Positions 17,035-25,226 of a stretch of DNA of 64,000 bases are shown here, in pieces. The notes under the pieces are model-generated. The model did no database searches. It saw only the letters and a program-made list of their open reading frames with translations, and was not told the origin of the DNA. Within the stretch, counting starts at the first letter, position 1. Every line of letters begins with the position of its first letter. Source of the stretch: Promicromonospora iranensis (GTDB taxonomy: Bacteria; Actinomycetota; Actinomycetes; Actinomycetales; Cellulomonadaceae); assembly GCF_028994775.1 (NCBI RefSeq), contig NZ_JAJQMN010000007.1:1-64000 (forward strand). The letters run 5' to 3'. The position numbers and the translations under genes were made by a program.

Positions 17035-20000
17035 CCATGATCGACACCCTGTTCGGGATGATCCCTGCCACCTCGACCGGGCAGCAGTGGGTGGCGCGCG
17101 ACCTCCAGCTCGTCAACTGGGGCGGCTACGACGGCCACCACCGGGTACGCCTCGCCCCCACGGCGACCCTGCTCTCCGGTGGCTCGGGCTCGGGCAAGTC
17201 GACGCTGATGGACGCCTACATCGCGCTCCTCATGCCGCACACCACCCCGTTCAACGGCGCCTCGAACGGCAGCGTCGTCGGCCGCCCGCGTGGCAAGGAC
17301 CAGCGCAACATCCTGTCGTACGCGCGCGGCAAGATCGACGAGTCGCGGACCGACGACGGCACCCGCCACCGCGTGCTGCGCGGCGACGGGCGTGACACGT
17401 GGTCCGCGATCGCGATGACCTGGGCGGACCAGTCCGGCACCCGATTCACCGCCGTCCGCGCCTGGTACATCCCCGCCGCCGCCCGCACGCTCGAGGAGGT
17501 CACCGCCCTGCGCGCCACGTGCGAGGGGGACTTCGACCTGCGCGACCTCGAACCGGCAGCGGCGCAGCGACTCGCCCGGACCGCCGTCACGCACGCCGGA
17601 CTGGCCTCCTTCGACACCGACCGGGAGTTCACCGCCCGCCTGCACTCGACGCTCGGCATCGGCGCCTCGGGCGACGGCAACAAGGCGGTCGCACTGCTCG
17701 GCCGCATCCAGGCCGGCCAGCAGATCACGACCGTCGACGCCCTGTACAAGGCCATGGTCCTGGAGGAACCCGACACCCTGGCCAAGGCCGACGAGGTCGT
17801 CGAGCACTTCGACGAGCTCGCCGGCACCCGCGAGCAGATGATCACCGCCCGGCAGCAGGTGGGCGCGCTCTCGTCCATCCGCGAGCACCACAGGGCCATC
17901 GGCGGAGCGAGCGAGCGACTCCGGGTCATCGACGAGATCGGCTCCTTCGCCGACGCCGCGTCACCCGCCGCGCTCTGGCGGCACGAGCGGCGCCTCGGCC
18001 TGCTGCGCGCCGTCGAGCACGACCTCCAGGCCGCACAGCGCGAGGCGCTGGCGCTCGCGGAGGAGACCGGCGCCCGGATCACCGCGGCGAAGTCGGAGCT
18101 GGACGGCGTGCAGGAGACGCTCCGTGCCTCGGGCGGGGACCGGCTCGCCACCGCGCAGCGCGAGCTGAAGGGCGTCGACGCGCGGCTCGCCGACGTCGTG
18201 CGCGCCCGCGGCCGCCTGGACCGCGCCCTGGGCGTGCTGGACACGTCCGTCTCCACGGAGGCCGAGTTCTCCGCCGTCTCCGCCCGCGCCAGGGCCGCCC
18301 TGGACGACGCCGGTGCGAAGAAGGCAGCACGGGACGCGTTCGGCGAGGCGATGTCGGCGCGCAACGCCGCCCGCGCTCGCCTGACCGAGCTCGAGGCGGA
18401 GCGGACGGCGGCCGCCGAGCGGCGGGGCAACATCCCCGACCACCTCCATCGCGCCCGCGCCGCGCTGGCCGACGCCGCCGGGCTCACCCCCGAGGACCTG
18501 CCCTTCGTCGGCGAGCTCCTGGAGGTCCGCACCGAGTTCGAGCCCTGGCGCGGTGCCTTCAACCTGGCGCTCGGCGGCTTCGCGACCAAGATGCTCATCG
18601 ACACCGCCCGCATCCAGGCGTTCCGCAAGGCCATCGACAGCGTCCCGACGTCCACCCGGGTCCGGTTCGAGGGCGTTCCCACCGGAGTACGCGACGACGT
18701 CCGGCTCGACTCCCGGACCCTCCCGGGCCGACTCGACGTACGGAGCGGACCCTTCGCAGGCTGGCTCAAGCACGAGCTGGCGCAGCGCTTCGCCTACGTC
18801 TGCGTGGACACCCCCGGGCAGCTTGCCCAGCACAAGATGGCGCTCACCCGCTCCGGCCAGCAGTCCGAAGGACACCGCGGAGCGCACGGCGGCAACCTGC
18901 GCGGGAACGTCCTGGGCTTCACCAACGGCCGGCTGCTGGCCGACCTCGACGAGCAGATCGGCCAGGCCCGGCAGCACCTCGCGGACGTCGAGCAGCGCGT
19001 GGCCGACGCCGACGCGCAGCTCAACCGGCACGACGACGAGCTCGACGCGTACCGCACCGTCACCGGGCTGACCTGGGACCAGGTGGACGTCGTCGCGGTC
19101 GAGGCCGAGCAGGCACGCTGGGCCAAGGCGATCGAGGAGGTCACCGCCGGCAACCCCGAGATCTCCCGCCTGCGCGAGCAGGCCGGCACGCTCGAGAGGC
19201 TGATCGACGGCCTCAACCAGGACCTGGGCAAGACCAACGCCCAGGTGGGGGCGCTCAAGGACCGCTGGGCGGAGATCACCGACGAGGTCGACGTCGCCCA
19301 GCAGGCCCTGGACGACGCCGAGCAGGCGGGCGTCGTCGTCGGGCCGGACCAGCACGACTACCTCGACAGCCTGTTCCGCGCCACCGACGCCGACACCACG
19401 GACGGCGGGGCGGCCGCGGCGCTGGCCGGCTTCGACGGTGCGCTGCGGCAGGCCACCGAGCGGCTCAAGGCCGACCGGGAGGCCGCGCAGACCGCGCTCG
19501 GCACGGCCCGGGAAGCGCTGCGCAGGACGTTCGAGAACTTCAAGGAGCGCTGGCAGGACCCCAACCTGGGGACCGACCCGGAGGCGTCGTTCGGCGACTA
19601 CGACCGGATCCTGACGGACCTGGAGACGAACGGCCTCCACGAGCTCGAGGCCGACTGGCGCAACAGCCTCCTGCGGCTGTCCGGGAACGACCTCGCGGAC
19701 CTGCACAGCGCCTTGGCGGGCTCCGTCCGCGAGATCAAGGAGCGGATCGGCCCGGTCAACGACATCCTGGCGGACCTGCCGTTCGCCGACGACCGGCACC
19801 GGCTCCGGATCGACGCGCGGGACAACCAGTCTGCCGTCGTCGGGGCGTTCCGCAAGGAGCTGCGCACCCTGCGCGACTCGCTGTCCCGTGATGCGACGGG
19901 CCAGGAGGCCACCGACGCCGAGCGTGAGCGCCGCTACCTGCGGATGGCCCGGGTGATCGACCGGATCCGCCGGACCGCGCCGGACTTCGCCGACCTCGTG

Positions 20001-20411
20001 GACGTGCGGCGGCACGTGCGGCTCAGCGCCGAGAAGGTGGACCTCGACGGCAACCACGTGGCCCACTACGACGGTATCGGCGAGAAGTCGGGCGGTGAGT
20101 CCCAGGAGCTGGTCGCCTTCATCGTCGGCGCGGCCCTGCGGTACCAGCTGGGTGACGCCGGGGCCGAGCGCCCACGCTACGCGCCGGTGTTCCTGGACGA
20201 GGCCCTCATCAAGGCCGACGCGAGGTTCACGGGCCGGGCCGTCGGCGCGTGGCGCGGCCTGGGCTTCCAGCTCGTCATCGGGGCGCCGAACGACAAGTAC
20301 AGCGCCCTCGAGCCGCACGTCGACATGAAGTACATCGTGCTCAAGGACGCCTCCGGCCGGTCCCGGACGAAGGCGGTGGCAGGCATCGAGATCCCGGCAG
20401 AGCCGGCCTGA
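17031..20411 (+). CDS. jetC: Wadjet SMC-like ATPase JetC
   Basis: A 1126-residue SMC/MukB-like protein. The N-terminal head has Walker [10 protein letters not shown] (about residues 50-58). Long Ala/Glu/Arg-rich coiled-coil arms run from about 320 to 960 with a central globular hinge-like part near 480-640. The C-terminal head has the signature-like [13 protein letters not shown] (about 1019-1031) and Walker [12 protein letters not shown] (about 1052-1062). Size and order match JetC, the motor of Wadjet. The gene after it is on the other strand, 29 bp away, so no jetD follows. Both ATPase half-sites look intact, arguing against a decayed locus. Confidence 0.9.
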   Translation: MTMIDTLFGMIPATSTGQQWVARDLQLVNWGGYDGHHRVRLAPTATLLSGGSGSGKSTLMDAYIALLMPHTTPFNGASNGSVVGRPRGKDQRNILSYARGKIDESRTDDGTRHRVLRGDGRDTWSAIAMTWADQSGTRFTAVRAWYIPAAARTLEEVTALRATCEGDFDLRDLEPAAAQRLARTAVTHAGLASFDTDREFTARLHSTLGIGASGDGNKAVALLGRIQAGQQITTVDALYKAMVLEEPDTLAKADEVVEHFDELAGTREQMITARQQVGALSSIREHHRAIGGASERLRVIDEIGSFADAASPAALWRHERRLGLLRAVEHDLQAAQREALALAEETGARITAAKSELDGVQETLRASGGDRLATAQRELKGVDARLADVVRARGRLDRALGVLDTSVSTEAEFSAVSARARAALDDAGAKKAARDAFGEAMSARNAARARLTELEAERTAAAERRGNIPDHLHRARAALADAAGLTPEDLPFVGELLEVRTEFEPWRGAFNLALGGFATKMLIDTARIQAFRKAIDSVPTSTRVRFEGVPTGVRDDVRLDSRTLPGRLDVRSGPFAGWLKHELAQRFAYVCVDTPGQLAQHKMALTRSGQQSEGHRGAHGGNLRGNVLGFTNGRLLADLDEQIGQARQHLADVEQRVADADAQLNRHDDELDAYRTVTGLTWDQVDVVAVEAEQARWAKAIEEVTAGNPEISRLREQAGTLERLIDGLNQDLGKTNAQVGALKDRWAEITDEVDVAQQALDDAEQAGVVVGPDQHDYLDSLFRATDADTTDGGAAAALAGFDGALRQATERLKADREAAQTALGTAREALRRTFENFKERWQDPNLGTDPEASFGDYDRILTDLETNGLHELEADWRNSLLRLSGNDLADLHSALAGSVREIKERIGPVNDILADLPFADDRHRLRIDARDNQSAVVGAFRKELRTLRDSLSRDATGQEATDAERERRYLRMARVIDRIRRTAPDFADLVDVRRHVRLSAEKVDLDGNHVAHYDGIGEKSGGESQELVAFIVGAALRYQLGDAGAERPRYAPVFLDEALIKADARFTGRAVGAWRGLGFQLVIGAPNDKYSALEPHVDMKYIVLKDASGRSRTKAVAGIEIPAEPA

Positions 20412-20440
20412 CGACGGGACCGGCGCGTCAACCCGGCGCG

Positions 20441-21091
20441 TCACCCCGCGCTGTCCTCGAGCATCGGCGGGCAGGTGCCCCCGGGCTCGGTCAGGAGCTC
20501 GAAGTGCCAGATCTCGTTCGCGTACACCTGGCACAGTCCGTACTCGGCGCCGTGCTGGATCAGCCAGTAGTCGGCTTCGGTCGGCCCGATGTCGACGGCC
20601 TTGCCGCCGATGTGCCGGGAGGTCTCCGGTGTGGCGACGACGCGGCGGGCCGCCTCCAGGCTGCCGTGCTTCCGGACCGCCGCGTCGAGCAGCTGCTGCT
20701 GGTAGGCGGCGCTGCGCCAGCCGCTGGTGATCCAGAAGTCGATGTCGTCGGCCGCCGCGTCGGCGGCGGCCTGGCGGACGGCGTCGGCGAGCGCCGGGTC
20801 GAGGCCCGTGATCGCGGGGAGGTCGTCGTCGAGCGTCGCCACGCCGTCGGGTATCTCGCCGCCCTCGACGCCGGTCGCGCCGGACGACGAGGCGCCGGGG
20901 TCCAGCGCGTCGTCGACGGCCTGGATGACCGGTGAGTCGGCGCGGTCGAGCAGGGGATAGACGCCGAAGACGGCGGCGAGGACGGTCACGCCGACGATGG
21001 CGACCGCCATCGGGCGCCGGTCCCTCCAGGGTGCGCGCGGGGCGCTGACGTGGGCCGGGGGCTGGGTGAGCTGCTGTCGAACCATGCCCAT
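20441..21091 (-). CDS. VanY-type D,D-carboxypeptidase (peptidase M15B), membrane-anchored
   Basis: A 216-residue protein with a cytoplasmic N-terminus, one membrane anchor (MAVAIVGVTVLAAVFGVYPLL, about residues 28-47) and an extracytoplasmic M15 domain. Zinc and catalytic motifs are present: SRHIGGKAVDIG (His160, Asp167) and EIWHFEL (Glu193, His196), with TSGWRSAAYQQQLL before them. It should trim the terminal D-Ala of peptidoglycan stem peptides. It lies next to vanS/vanR/vanZ-like genes, and its 5' region carries the same 28-bp element as vanZ, so it is probably a target of the VanR-like regulator. The start is ATG 21091 (or ATG 21085). Confidence 0.85.
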   Translation of the reverse strand: MGMVRQQLTQPPAHVSAPRAPWRDRRPMAVAIVGVTVLAAVFGVYPLLDRADSPVIQAVDDALDPGASSSGATGVEGGEIPDGVATLDDDLPAITGLDPALADAVRQAAADAAADDIDFWITSGWRSAAYQQQLLDAAVRKHGSLEAARRVVATPETSRHIGGKAVDIGPTEADYWLIQHGAEYGLCQVYANEIWHFELLTEPGGTCPPMLEDSAG

Positions 21092-21125
21092 AGCCCACCG
21101 GGGGCGGCGTTGCCACGGTGTCTGC

Positions 21126-21153
21126 GTTTTTCGATACGGCCGCGATATGCCGG
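21126..21153 (-). promoter_or_regulatory. Conserved 28-bp element upstream of the VanY gene (copy 1)
   Basis: On the minus strand it reads with two TATCG direct repeats 11 bp apart followed by AAAAAC. Twenty-seven of 28 positions equal the element at 23828-23855 upstream of the vanZ-like gene. Direct repeats one helical turn apart are the usual binding pattern of OmpR/VanR-type regulators. The gene start lies 35 bp downstream, so the element would overlap or replace a -35 region. Confidence 0.75.
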
Positions 21154-21182
21154 CGCGCCCGTTGGTCAGGTGTGCGCGGACG

Positions 21183-22292
21183 TCAGGCGTGCGCCGGCGG
21201 GAGCAGCACCGTGACGCGGAGTCCGCCGTCGGGCCGCGGGGTGAGGGTGAGCGTGCCGTTGTGAGCGGTGACGATGCTCCGGACGATCGCCAGGCCGAGG
21301 CCGACACCCGCGTGGTCGCCGCTGACGCGTCCGGTGCCGCGCTGGAACGGCTCGGTGAGCGTCGAGACGAGGTGCGGCGTGAGCGGTTCGCCGGTGTTCT
21401 CGACGGTGAGCGCCACGGTCGTGGGGCCGACTCCGGTCGTGACCCGCACGCTGCCTCCCTCGGGACGGTTGTGGACTATCGCGTTGTGGACGAGGTTGGT
21501 GGTCATCTGCAGCAGGAGCGCGTACGAGCCGACGGCGGGGGCGACGTCGCCGGAGGTCTCGATGGTGAGCCCGCGTTTCTCCGCCAGGGGGAGGAGCGTC
21601 TCGGTGGCCTCTTCCGCGATGAGGGACAGGTCGACGTGCTCCCGGGTGAACGACCGCTGGTCGGCGCGGCTGAGCACGAGCAGAGCCTCGGTGAGGTCGA
21701 TCGCGCGGGTGTTGACGTACCGGAGGCGCTCGACCAGCTCGCCGGTGTCGCGGCTGGGATCGCTGCGCGCGACCTCGAGCAGGGTCTGGGTGATCGCCAG
21801 GGGCGTGCGCAGCTCGTGGGAGGCGTTGGCGGCGAATCGCTGCTGCTCGGCGATGTGGTCCTCGAGCCGCGCGAGCATGCCGTCGAACGTGTCGGCCAGC
21901 TCGCGGAACTCGTCCTTGCGGCCCTCCAGCTGGATCCGGTGGGACAGCGACCCGTCCGTGGCGAGGCGTGCGGCATGGGTGATGCGCCGCAGCGGGCTGA
22001 GCATGCGACCGGCGAGGACCCACCCGCCCAGGAGCCCGAACACCAGCAGGAACGCCAGCGCGACCAGCGCCCGTGGGAAGAAGGCCCGCGTCAGGTCCTC
22101 CTGATCGGGGATGAACACCGAACCGAGGCCGTCGCCGGGCACCGGCCCGCCGGGGGTGTAGATCTCCTCGGGCACGTACCGCAGCAGGAACACCCACACC
22201 ACCGCGAGCAGCAGGACGCTGGCGATCATGAGGAACCCGGCGTAGCTGAGAGTGAGCTTGAGCCGGACGCTCATCCCGGGCGCCCTCGCCAT
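21183..22292 (-). CDS. VanS-like sensor histidine kinase
   Basis: A protein of about 369 residues with two membrane segments (about residues 14-37 and 72-94), a short extracytoplasmic loop of about 35 residues, a HAMP linker, the phospho-acceptor His159 in FAANASHELRTPLAITQT, an N box (NLVHNAIVHNRPEG) and a G box (DHAGVGLGLAIVRSIV). The start is uncertain: ATG 22292, ATG 22274, or a GTG at 22322 that would overlap the vanR stop. It follows the response regulator gene closely and is its partner. A short sensing loop is typical of VanS proteins of glycopeptide-resistant or producer actinomycetes; ligand identity cannot be told. Confidence 0.85.
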   Translation of the reverse strand: MARAPGMSVRLKLTLSYAGFLMIASVLLLAVVWVFLLRYVPEEIYTPGGPVPGDGLGSVFIPDQEDLTRAFFPRALVALAFLLVFGLLGGWVLAGRMLSPLRRITHAARLATDGSLSHRIQLEGRKDEFRELADTFDGMLARLEDHIAEQQRFAANASHELRTPLAITQTLLEVARSDPSRDTGELVERLRYVNTRAIDLTEALLVLSRADQRSFTREHVDLSLIAEEATETLLPLAEKRGLTIETSGDVAPAVGSYALLLQMTTNLVHNAIVHNRPEGGSVRVTTGVGPTTVALTVENTGEPLTPHLVSTLTEPFQRGTGRVSGDHAGVGLGLAIVRSIVTAHNGTLTLTPRPDGGLRVTVLLPPAHA

Positions 22293-22314
22293 GGCCCGGT
22301 TGTGCGTGGCCCAG

Positions 22315-23046
22315 CTATCCACGGTCGGCGCCCTCACGTCCCGTGCCTGCTCTGTCGCCCGAGATATCGCCGGCCCCGCCGCTCGAGCCGGTGTCGATGC
22401 GGTAGCCGACGCCGGGCACCGTCGCGATGATCCAGGGTTCGCCGAGCCGCTTGCGCAGCGCCGAGACCGTGATCCGCACGGCGTTGGTGAACGGGTCCGC
22501 GTTCTCGTCCCAGGCACGCTCCAGCAGCTCCTCGGCGCTGACGACGCCGCCCCCGGCGGCGACGAGGACCTCGAGCACGGCGAACTGCTTCCTGGTGAGC
22601 GCGACGTAGCGGCCGTCCCGGTAGACCTCTCGTCGGAAAGGGTCCAGCCGGACACCCGCGATCTCGCTGACCGGGGGCCGGGCCACCGCACGCCTGCGGT
22701 CGAGCGCCCGCAGGCGCAGCACGAGCTCGCGGAGCTCGAACGGCTTGGTGAGGTAGTCGTCGGCGCCGAGCTCGAACCCGGAGGCCTTGTCGTCGATCCG
22801 GTCGGCGGCGGTCAGCATGAGGATGGGGATGCCGCTCCCGGAGGCGACGATGCGCCGGGCGACCTCGTCCCCGGACGGACCGGGGATGTCGCGGTCGAGG
22901 ACCGCGAGATCGTAGGAGTTGATGCTGAGGAGCTCCAGGGCGGAGTCGCCGTCGCCGGCGATGTCGGCGGCGATGGCCTCCAGCCGAAGGCCGTCCCGGA
23001 CGGCTTCGGCCAGGTAGGGCTCGTCCTCCACGATCAGCACGCGCAT
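22315..23046 (-). CDS. VanR-like OmpR-family response regulator
   Basis: A 243-residue regulator with receiver motifs (ED at 7-8, phospho-acceptor D51 in AVLDRDIPG, T79, K101 in YLTKPFEL) and a winged-helix output domain (LTRKQFAVLEVLVAAGGGVVS, then NAVRITVSALRKRLGEPWII and TVPGVGYRID). The core DRDIPGPSGDEVARRI resembles VanR and related actinobacterial regulators. It starts 10 bp after the vanZ stop and runs into vanS, giving the operon vanZ-vanR-vanS. The direct-repeat elements before vanZ and vanY are its likely binding sites. Confidence 0.9.
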   Translation of the reverse strand: MRVLIVEDEPYLAEAVRDGLRLEAIAADIAGDGDSALELLSINSYDLAVLDRDIPGPSGDEVARRIVASGSGIPILMLTAADRIDDKASGFELGADDYLTKPFELRELVLRLRALDRRRAVARPPVSEIAGVRLDPFRREVYRDGRYVALTRKQFAVLEVLVAAGGGVVSAEELLERAWDENADPFTNAVRITVSALRKRLGEPWIIATVPGVGYRIDTGSSGGAGDISGDRAGTGREGADRG

Positions 23047-23055
23047 ACCGGCAGC

Positions 23056-23787
23056 CTAGGTCGTGAGCGCGGCGCGCCGCCGGGCGACCGTCGCCGGGGA
23101 CAAGGAGTGCCACCACGGACGGGACACCAGCGCGGCCAGCCCGGCGCCGACGGAGTTCAGCAGCACGTCGTCCACGGAGGTGACCCGGTCCAGCCGCAGG
23201 ACGAGCTGGGCAACCTCGATCACGATCGAGCAGCCCGCCGCGAGCGCCAGGACGCGCGGCACCGACCGCAGTGCCGCGAACCGCAGCGGGGCGAGCGCTC
23301 CGACGGCCGCGAACACGAGCAGGTTGCCGACGATCCCGCCGGCGCCCATGGTGGCCAGGTCCTGGAGCGGGACCAGGCTCAGCCGGCCGGGGACGACGCC
23401 TGCCCCGCTGCCCGGCAGCACGGTGATCCAGACCCACGGCACCGTCCCGTAGACCATGCCGACCTCGGCGAGCGACGTCCGCCACGCCGCCGCCGTGCCG
23501 AGGGCGCGCCGGCGACGGTGGGCGAGGGCCCAGGTCGTCAGCGCCGCCACGGGCAGCGCGGCGAGCGTGATGAGGGCGATGCCGTTGAACGTGGTGACCC
23601 ACACGTGCCAGTCGGACGTGCCCAACGGCACGGACAGCATCCTCAGCACCATCCTGCCCGGGAGGAAGACGGCGATCGTGAGGCCGAGGACCGTGAGTCC
23701 GATGAGCACGGCCCGGCGTGCGGTGCGCGCCGGGGCCGCAGCGGGCCCGGCGTCCGGTGGCGCGCCCGGTGACGTGTCGGGGTTCAT
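23056..23787 (-). CDS. VanZ family membrane protein
   Basis: A 243-residue protein with five predicted membrane segments and the VanZ family pattern: VGNLLVFAAVGALAP, SIVIEVAQLVLRLDRVTSVDD and VLLNSVGAGLAALV. VanZ proteins give low-level teicoplanin resistance in enterococci by an unknown route (family knowledge). It is the first gene of the vanZ-vanR-vanS unit. The start is ATG 23787 or ATG 23805. The conserved regulatory element lies about 40 bp upstream. VanH, VanA and VanX homologues are not present in the window. Confidence 0.82.
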   Translation of the reverse strand: MNPDTSPGAPPDAGPAAAPARTARRAVLIGLTVLGLTIAVFLPGRMVLRMLSVPLGTSDWHVWVTTFNGIALITLAALPVAALTTWALAHRRRRALGTAAAWRTSLAEVGMVYGTVPWVWITVLPGSGAGVVPGRLSLVPLQDLATMGAGGIVGNLLVFAAVGALAPLRFAALRSVPRVLALAAGCSIVIEVAQLVLRLDRVTSVDDVLLNSVGAGLAALVSRPWWHSLSPATVARRRAALTT

Positions 23788-23827
23788 GCGCCCAGTGAAG
23801 CGCATGGCTTGTTGCCGCGTCGTATGG

Positions 23828-23855
23828 GTTTTTCGATACGCCCGCGATATGCCGG
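23828..23855 (-). promoter_or_regulatory. Conserved 28-bp element upstream of the vanZ-like gene (copy 2)
   Basis: This differs from the copy at 21126-21153 by one base (CGCCCG for CGGCCG on the plus strand). It holds the same two TATCG repeats 11 bp apart and the AAAAAC tail. A GGCAAC also recurs at the same distance downstream in both copies. It is the best candidate for the VanR-like operator and promoter. Confidence 0.75.
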
Positions 23856-23918
23856 GTGTGATCGGCCGACCGCGTGGTCCTTCGAGCGCGCGGCCGGCCA
23901 ACCCTGCCGGGCACGGGC

Positions 23919-24626
23919 CTATCCGGCAGCCTGGAGCTGCGGGTACAGCGCCGACAGCGGTCCGGACAGCGCCTGCTTGACCTGGCGGCTCGTCTCGTCC
24001 GCGAGGACCTCGGGCTCGCCCGCGTCCAGGCCGTCGTAGATCGCCGCCACCATGTCGCGCGGGTCCTCCTTCGGCACGTCGAGGGCGGCGATCATCGGCG
24101 TGTCCGTGTAGCCGAGGTGCGCGCCCAGCAGGTGCGTCCGCTGCTCCAGCAGCTCCACGCGCAGCGCGTTGCTGAACGACCAGAAGGCGGCCTTGGTCGC
24201 CGAGTAGGTGCCGGTGGCGAGCCAGCTGAGGGCGGAGTGCACGTTGATGATGCTGCCACCGCCGTTGCGGGCCAGGACCGGCGCGAACGCCTGGGTGACC
24301 GCGAGCTGCGCGAACACGTTGGTCTCGAACACGGATCGGACGGCGTCCAGCGGGGTGCTCAGGACCGGCCGCCCGGAGTCACCGATGCCCGCGTTGTTGA
24401 TCAGCACCGTCGTGTCGGAGGCCTGCTCGGCCGCCGCCGCTGTCGAGTCGGGGGAGCCGATGTCCAGCGGCAGCGGCACGATGCGCGGGTCGTCCCACTC
24501 CCGCGGCGTGCGGGCGGTGGCGTACACCTTGGCCGCGCCGCGCTGGAGGGCCTCGGCGACGAACGCACGGCCGAGGCCGCCGTTGGCGCCGGTGACCAGG
24601 ACCACTGCGTTCTTGAGGGTAGTCAT
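23919..24626 (-). CDS. Short-chain dehydrogenase/reductase
   Basis: A 235-residue classical SDR with the Rossmann motif TGANGGLGRAF (about residues 12-22), LINNAGIG (about 82-89), catalytic Ser in NVHSALSWL and YxxxK in YSATK, followed by FWSFSNALRVEL. It likely reduces a carbonyl with NADP(H). The start is ATG 24626; the longer frame upstream crosses the divergent promoter and is not real. It is read divergently from an HxlR regulator gene, the usual layout when HxlR controls an oxidoreductase. Confidence 0.92.
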   Translation of the reverse strand: MTTLKNAVVLVTGANGGLGRAFVAEALQRGAAKVYATARTPREWDDPRIVPLPLDIGSPDSTAAAAEQASDTTVLINNAGIGDSGRPVLSTPLDAVRSVFETNVFAQLAVTQAFAPVLARNGGGSIINVHSALSWLATGTYSATKAAFWSFSNALRVELLEQRTHLLGAHLGYTDTPMIAALDVPKEDPRDMVAAIYDGLDAGEPEVLADETSRQVKQALSGPLSALYPQLQAAG

Positions 24627-24672
24627 GAGGACGGGCTCGCTTCCATGAGGACCGGCCGGACCTGAACCAGGT

Positions 24673-24723
24673 CTGGGTTGGTATCGCCAACTTAGCAAGC
24701 CTGGATTGGAAACAACAACCCAG
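24673..24723. promoter_or_regulatory. Divergent SDR/HxlR promoter with inverted repeats
   Basis: CTGGGTTG (24673-24680) and its inverse CAACCCAG (24716-24723) frame an AT-richer stretch. A smaller repeat GTTGG-tatcg-CCAAC sits at 24677-24691. This is the likely HxlR operator controlling both genes. Confidence 0.5.
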
Positions 24724-24740
24724 CCGGCTAGGATGTGGGT

Positions 24741-25211
24741 ATGAGCACGACGCCCCGCGAACGCAACGCCCGCTGCTCCGTCGCGCGCAGCCTGGAGGTG
24801 CTGGGGGAGAAGTGGGCCCTGCTGGTCGTCCGTGAGGCCTTCTTCGGTGTCACCCGGTTCGCGGACTTCCGCGCACGGCTGGGGGTCGCCCCGGACGTGC
24901 TCACCGCTCGGCTGGAGACGCTGGTCGAGGGTGGCGTGCTGGAGCGCCGCCCGTACCGCGACGAGGGGCAGCGGCAGCGCGAGGAGTACGTGCTCACCGA
25001 GGCCGGGACGGAGCTCAAGTCCGTCCTGGCGGCCTTCGTCGCGTGGGGTGACGTGCACCGCCCCTCAGGCTTCGGGCCCGCCACGGTCTACGTCGACCGT
25101 GCCACCGAGGAACCCGTGCGCATCGCCTTCCTGGCCGACGACGGGCGGGAGCTCGCACCCGAGGATGTCACCGTGGTGCCGGGGCCGGGCGCACTCGCCG
25201 CGGCTGGTTGA
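24741..25211 (+). CDS. HxlR-family transcriptional regulator
   Basis: A 156-residue regulator with the HxlR winged helix: CSVARSLEVLGEKWALLVVREAFF, then FADFRARLGVAPDVLTARLETLVEGGVLERRPY and EYVLTEAGTELKSVL. The conserved N-terminal Cys (CSVAR) is present, which in several HxlR members senses oxidants or electrophiles (family knowledge). A C-terminal tail of about 50 residues follows the usual domain. The start is ATG 24741 (GTG 24735 is possible). It should repress the divergent SDR gene. Confidence 0.92.
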   Translation: MSTTPRERNARCSVARSLEVLGEKWALLVVREAFFGVTRFADFRARLGVAPDVLTARLETLVEGGVLERRPYRDEGQRQREEYVLTEAGTELKSVLAAFVAWGDVHRPSGFGPATVYVDRATEEPVRIAFLADDGRELAPEDVTVVPGPGALAAAG

Positions 25212-25226
25212 GGCCGACGTTCCGGG

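Noticed and set aside
13971-20400. Very long minus-strand open frames (1306 and about 1000 codons) across the jet genes
   Set aside because: They lie antisense to genes with clear family motifs and have Arg/Gly/Pro/Val-rich translations typical of high-G+C shadow frames.
20441-23787. Complete vancomycin resistance cluster
   Set aside because: No VanH, VanA-type ligase or VanX is present; the ATP-grasp gene at 42016 is not a D-Ala ligase by its motifs or position.
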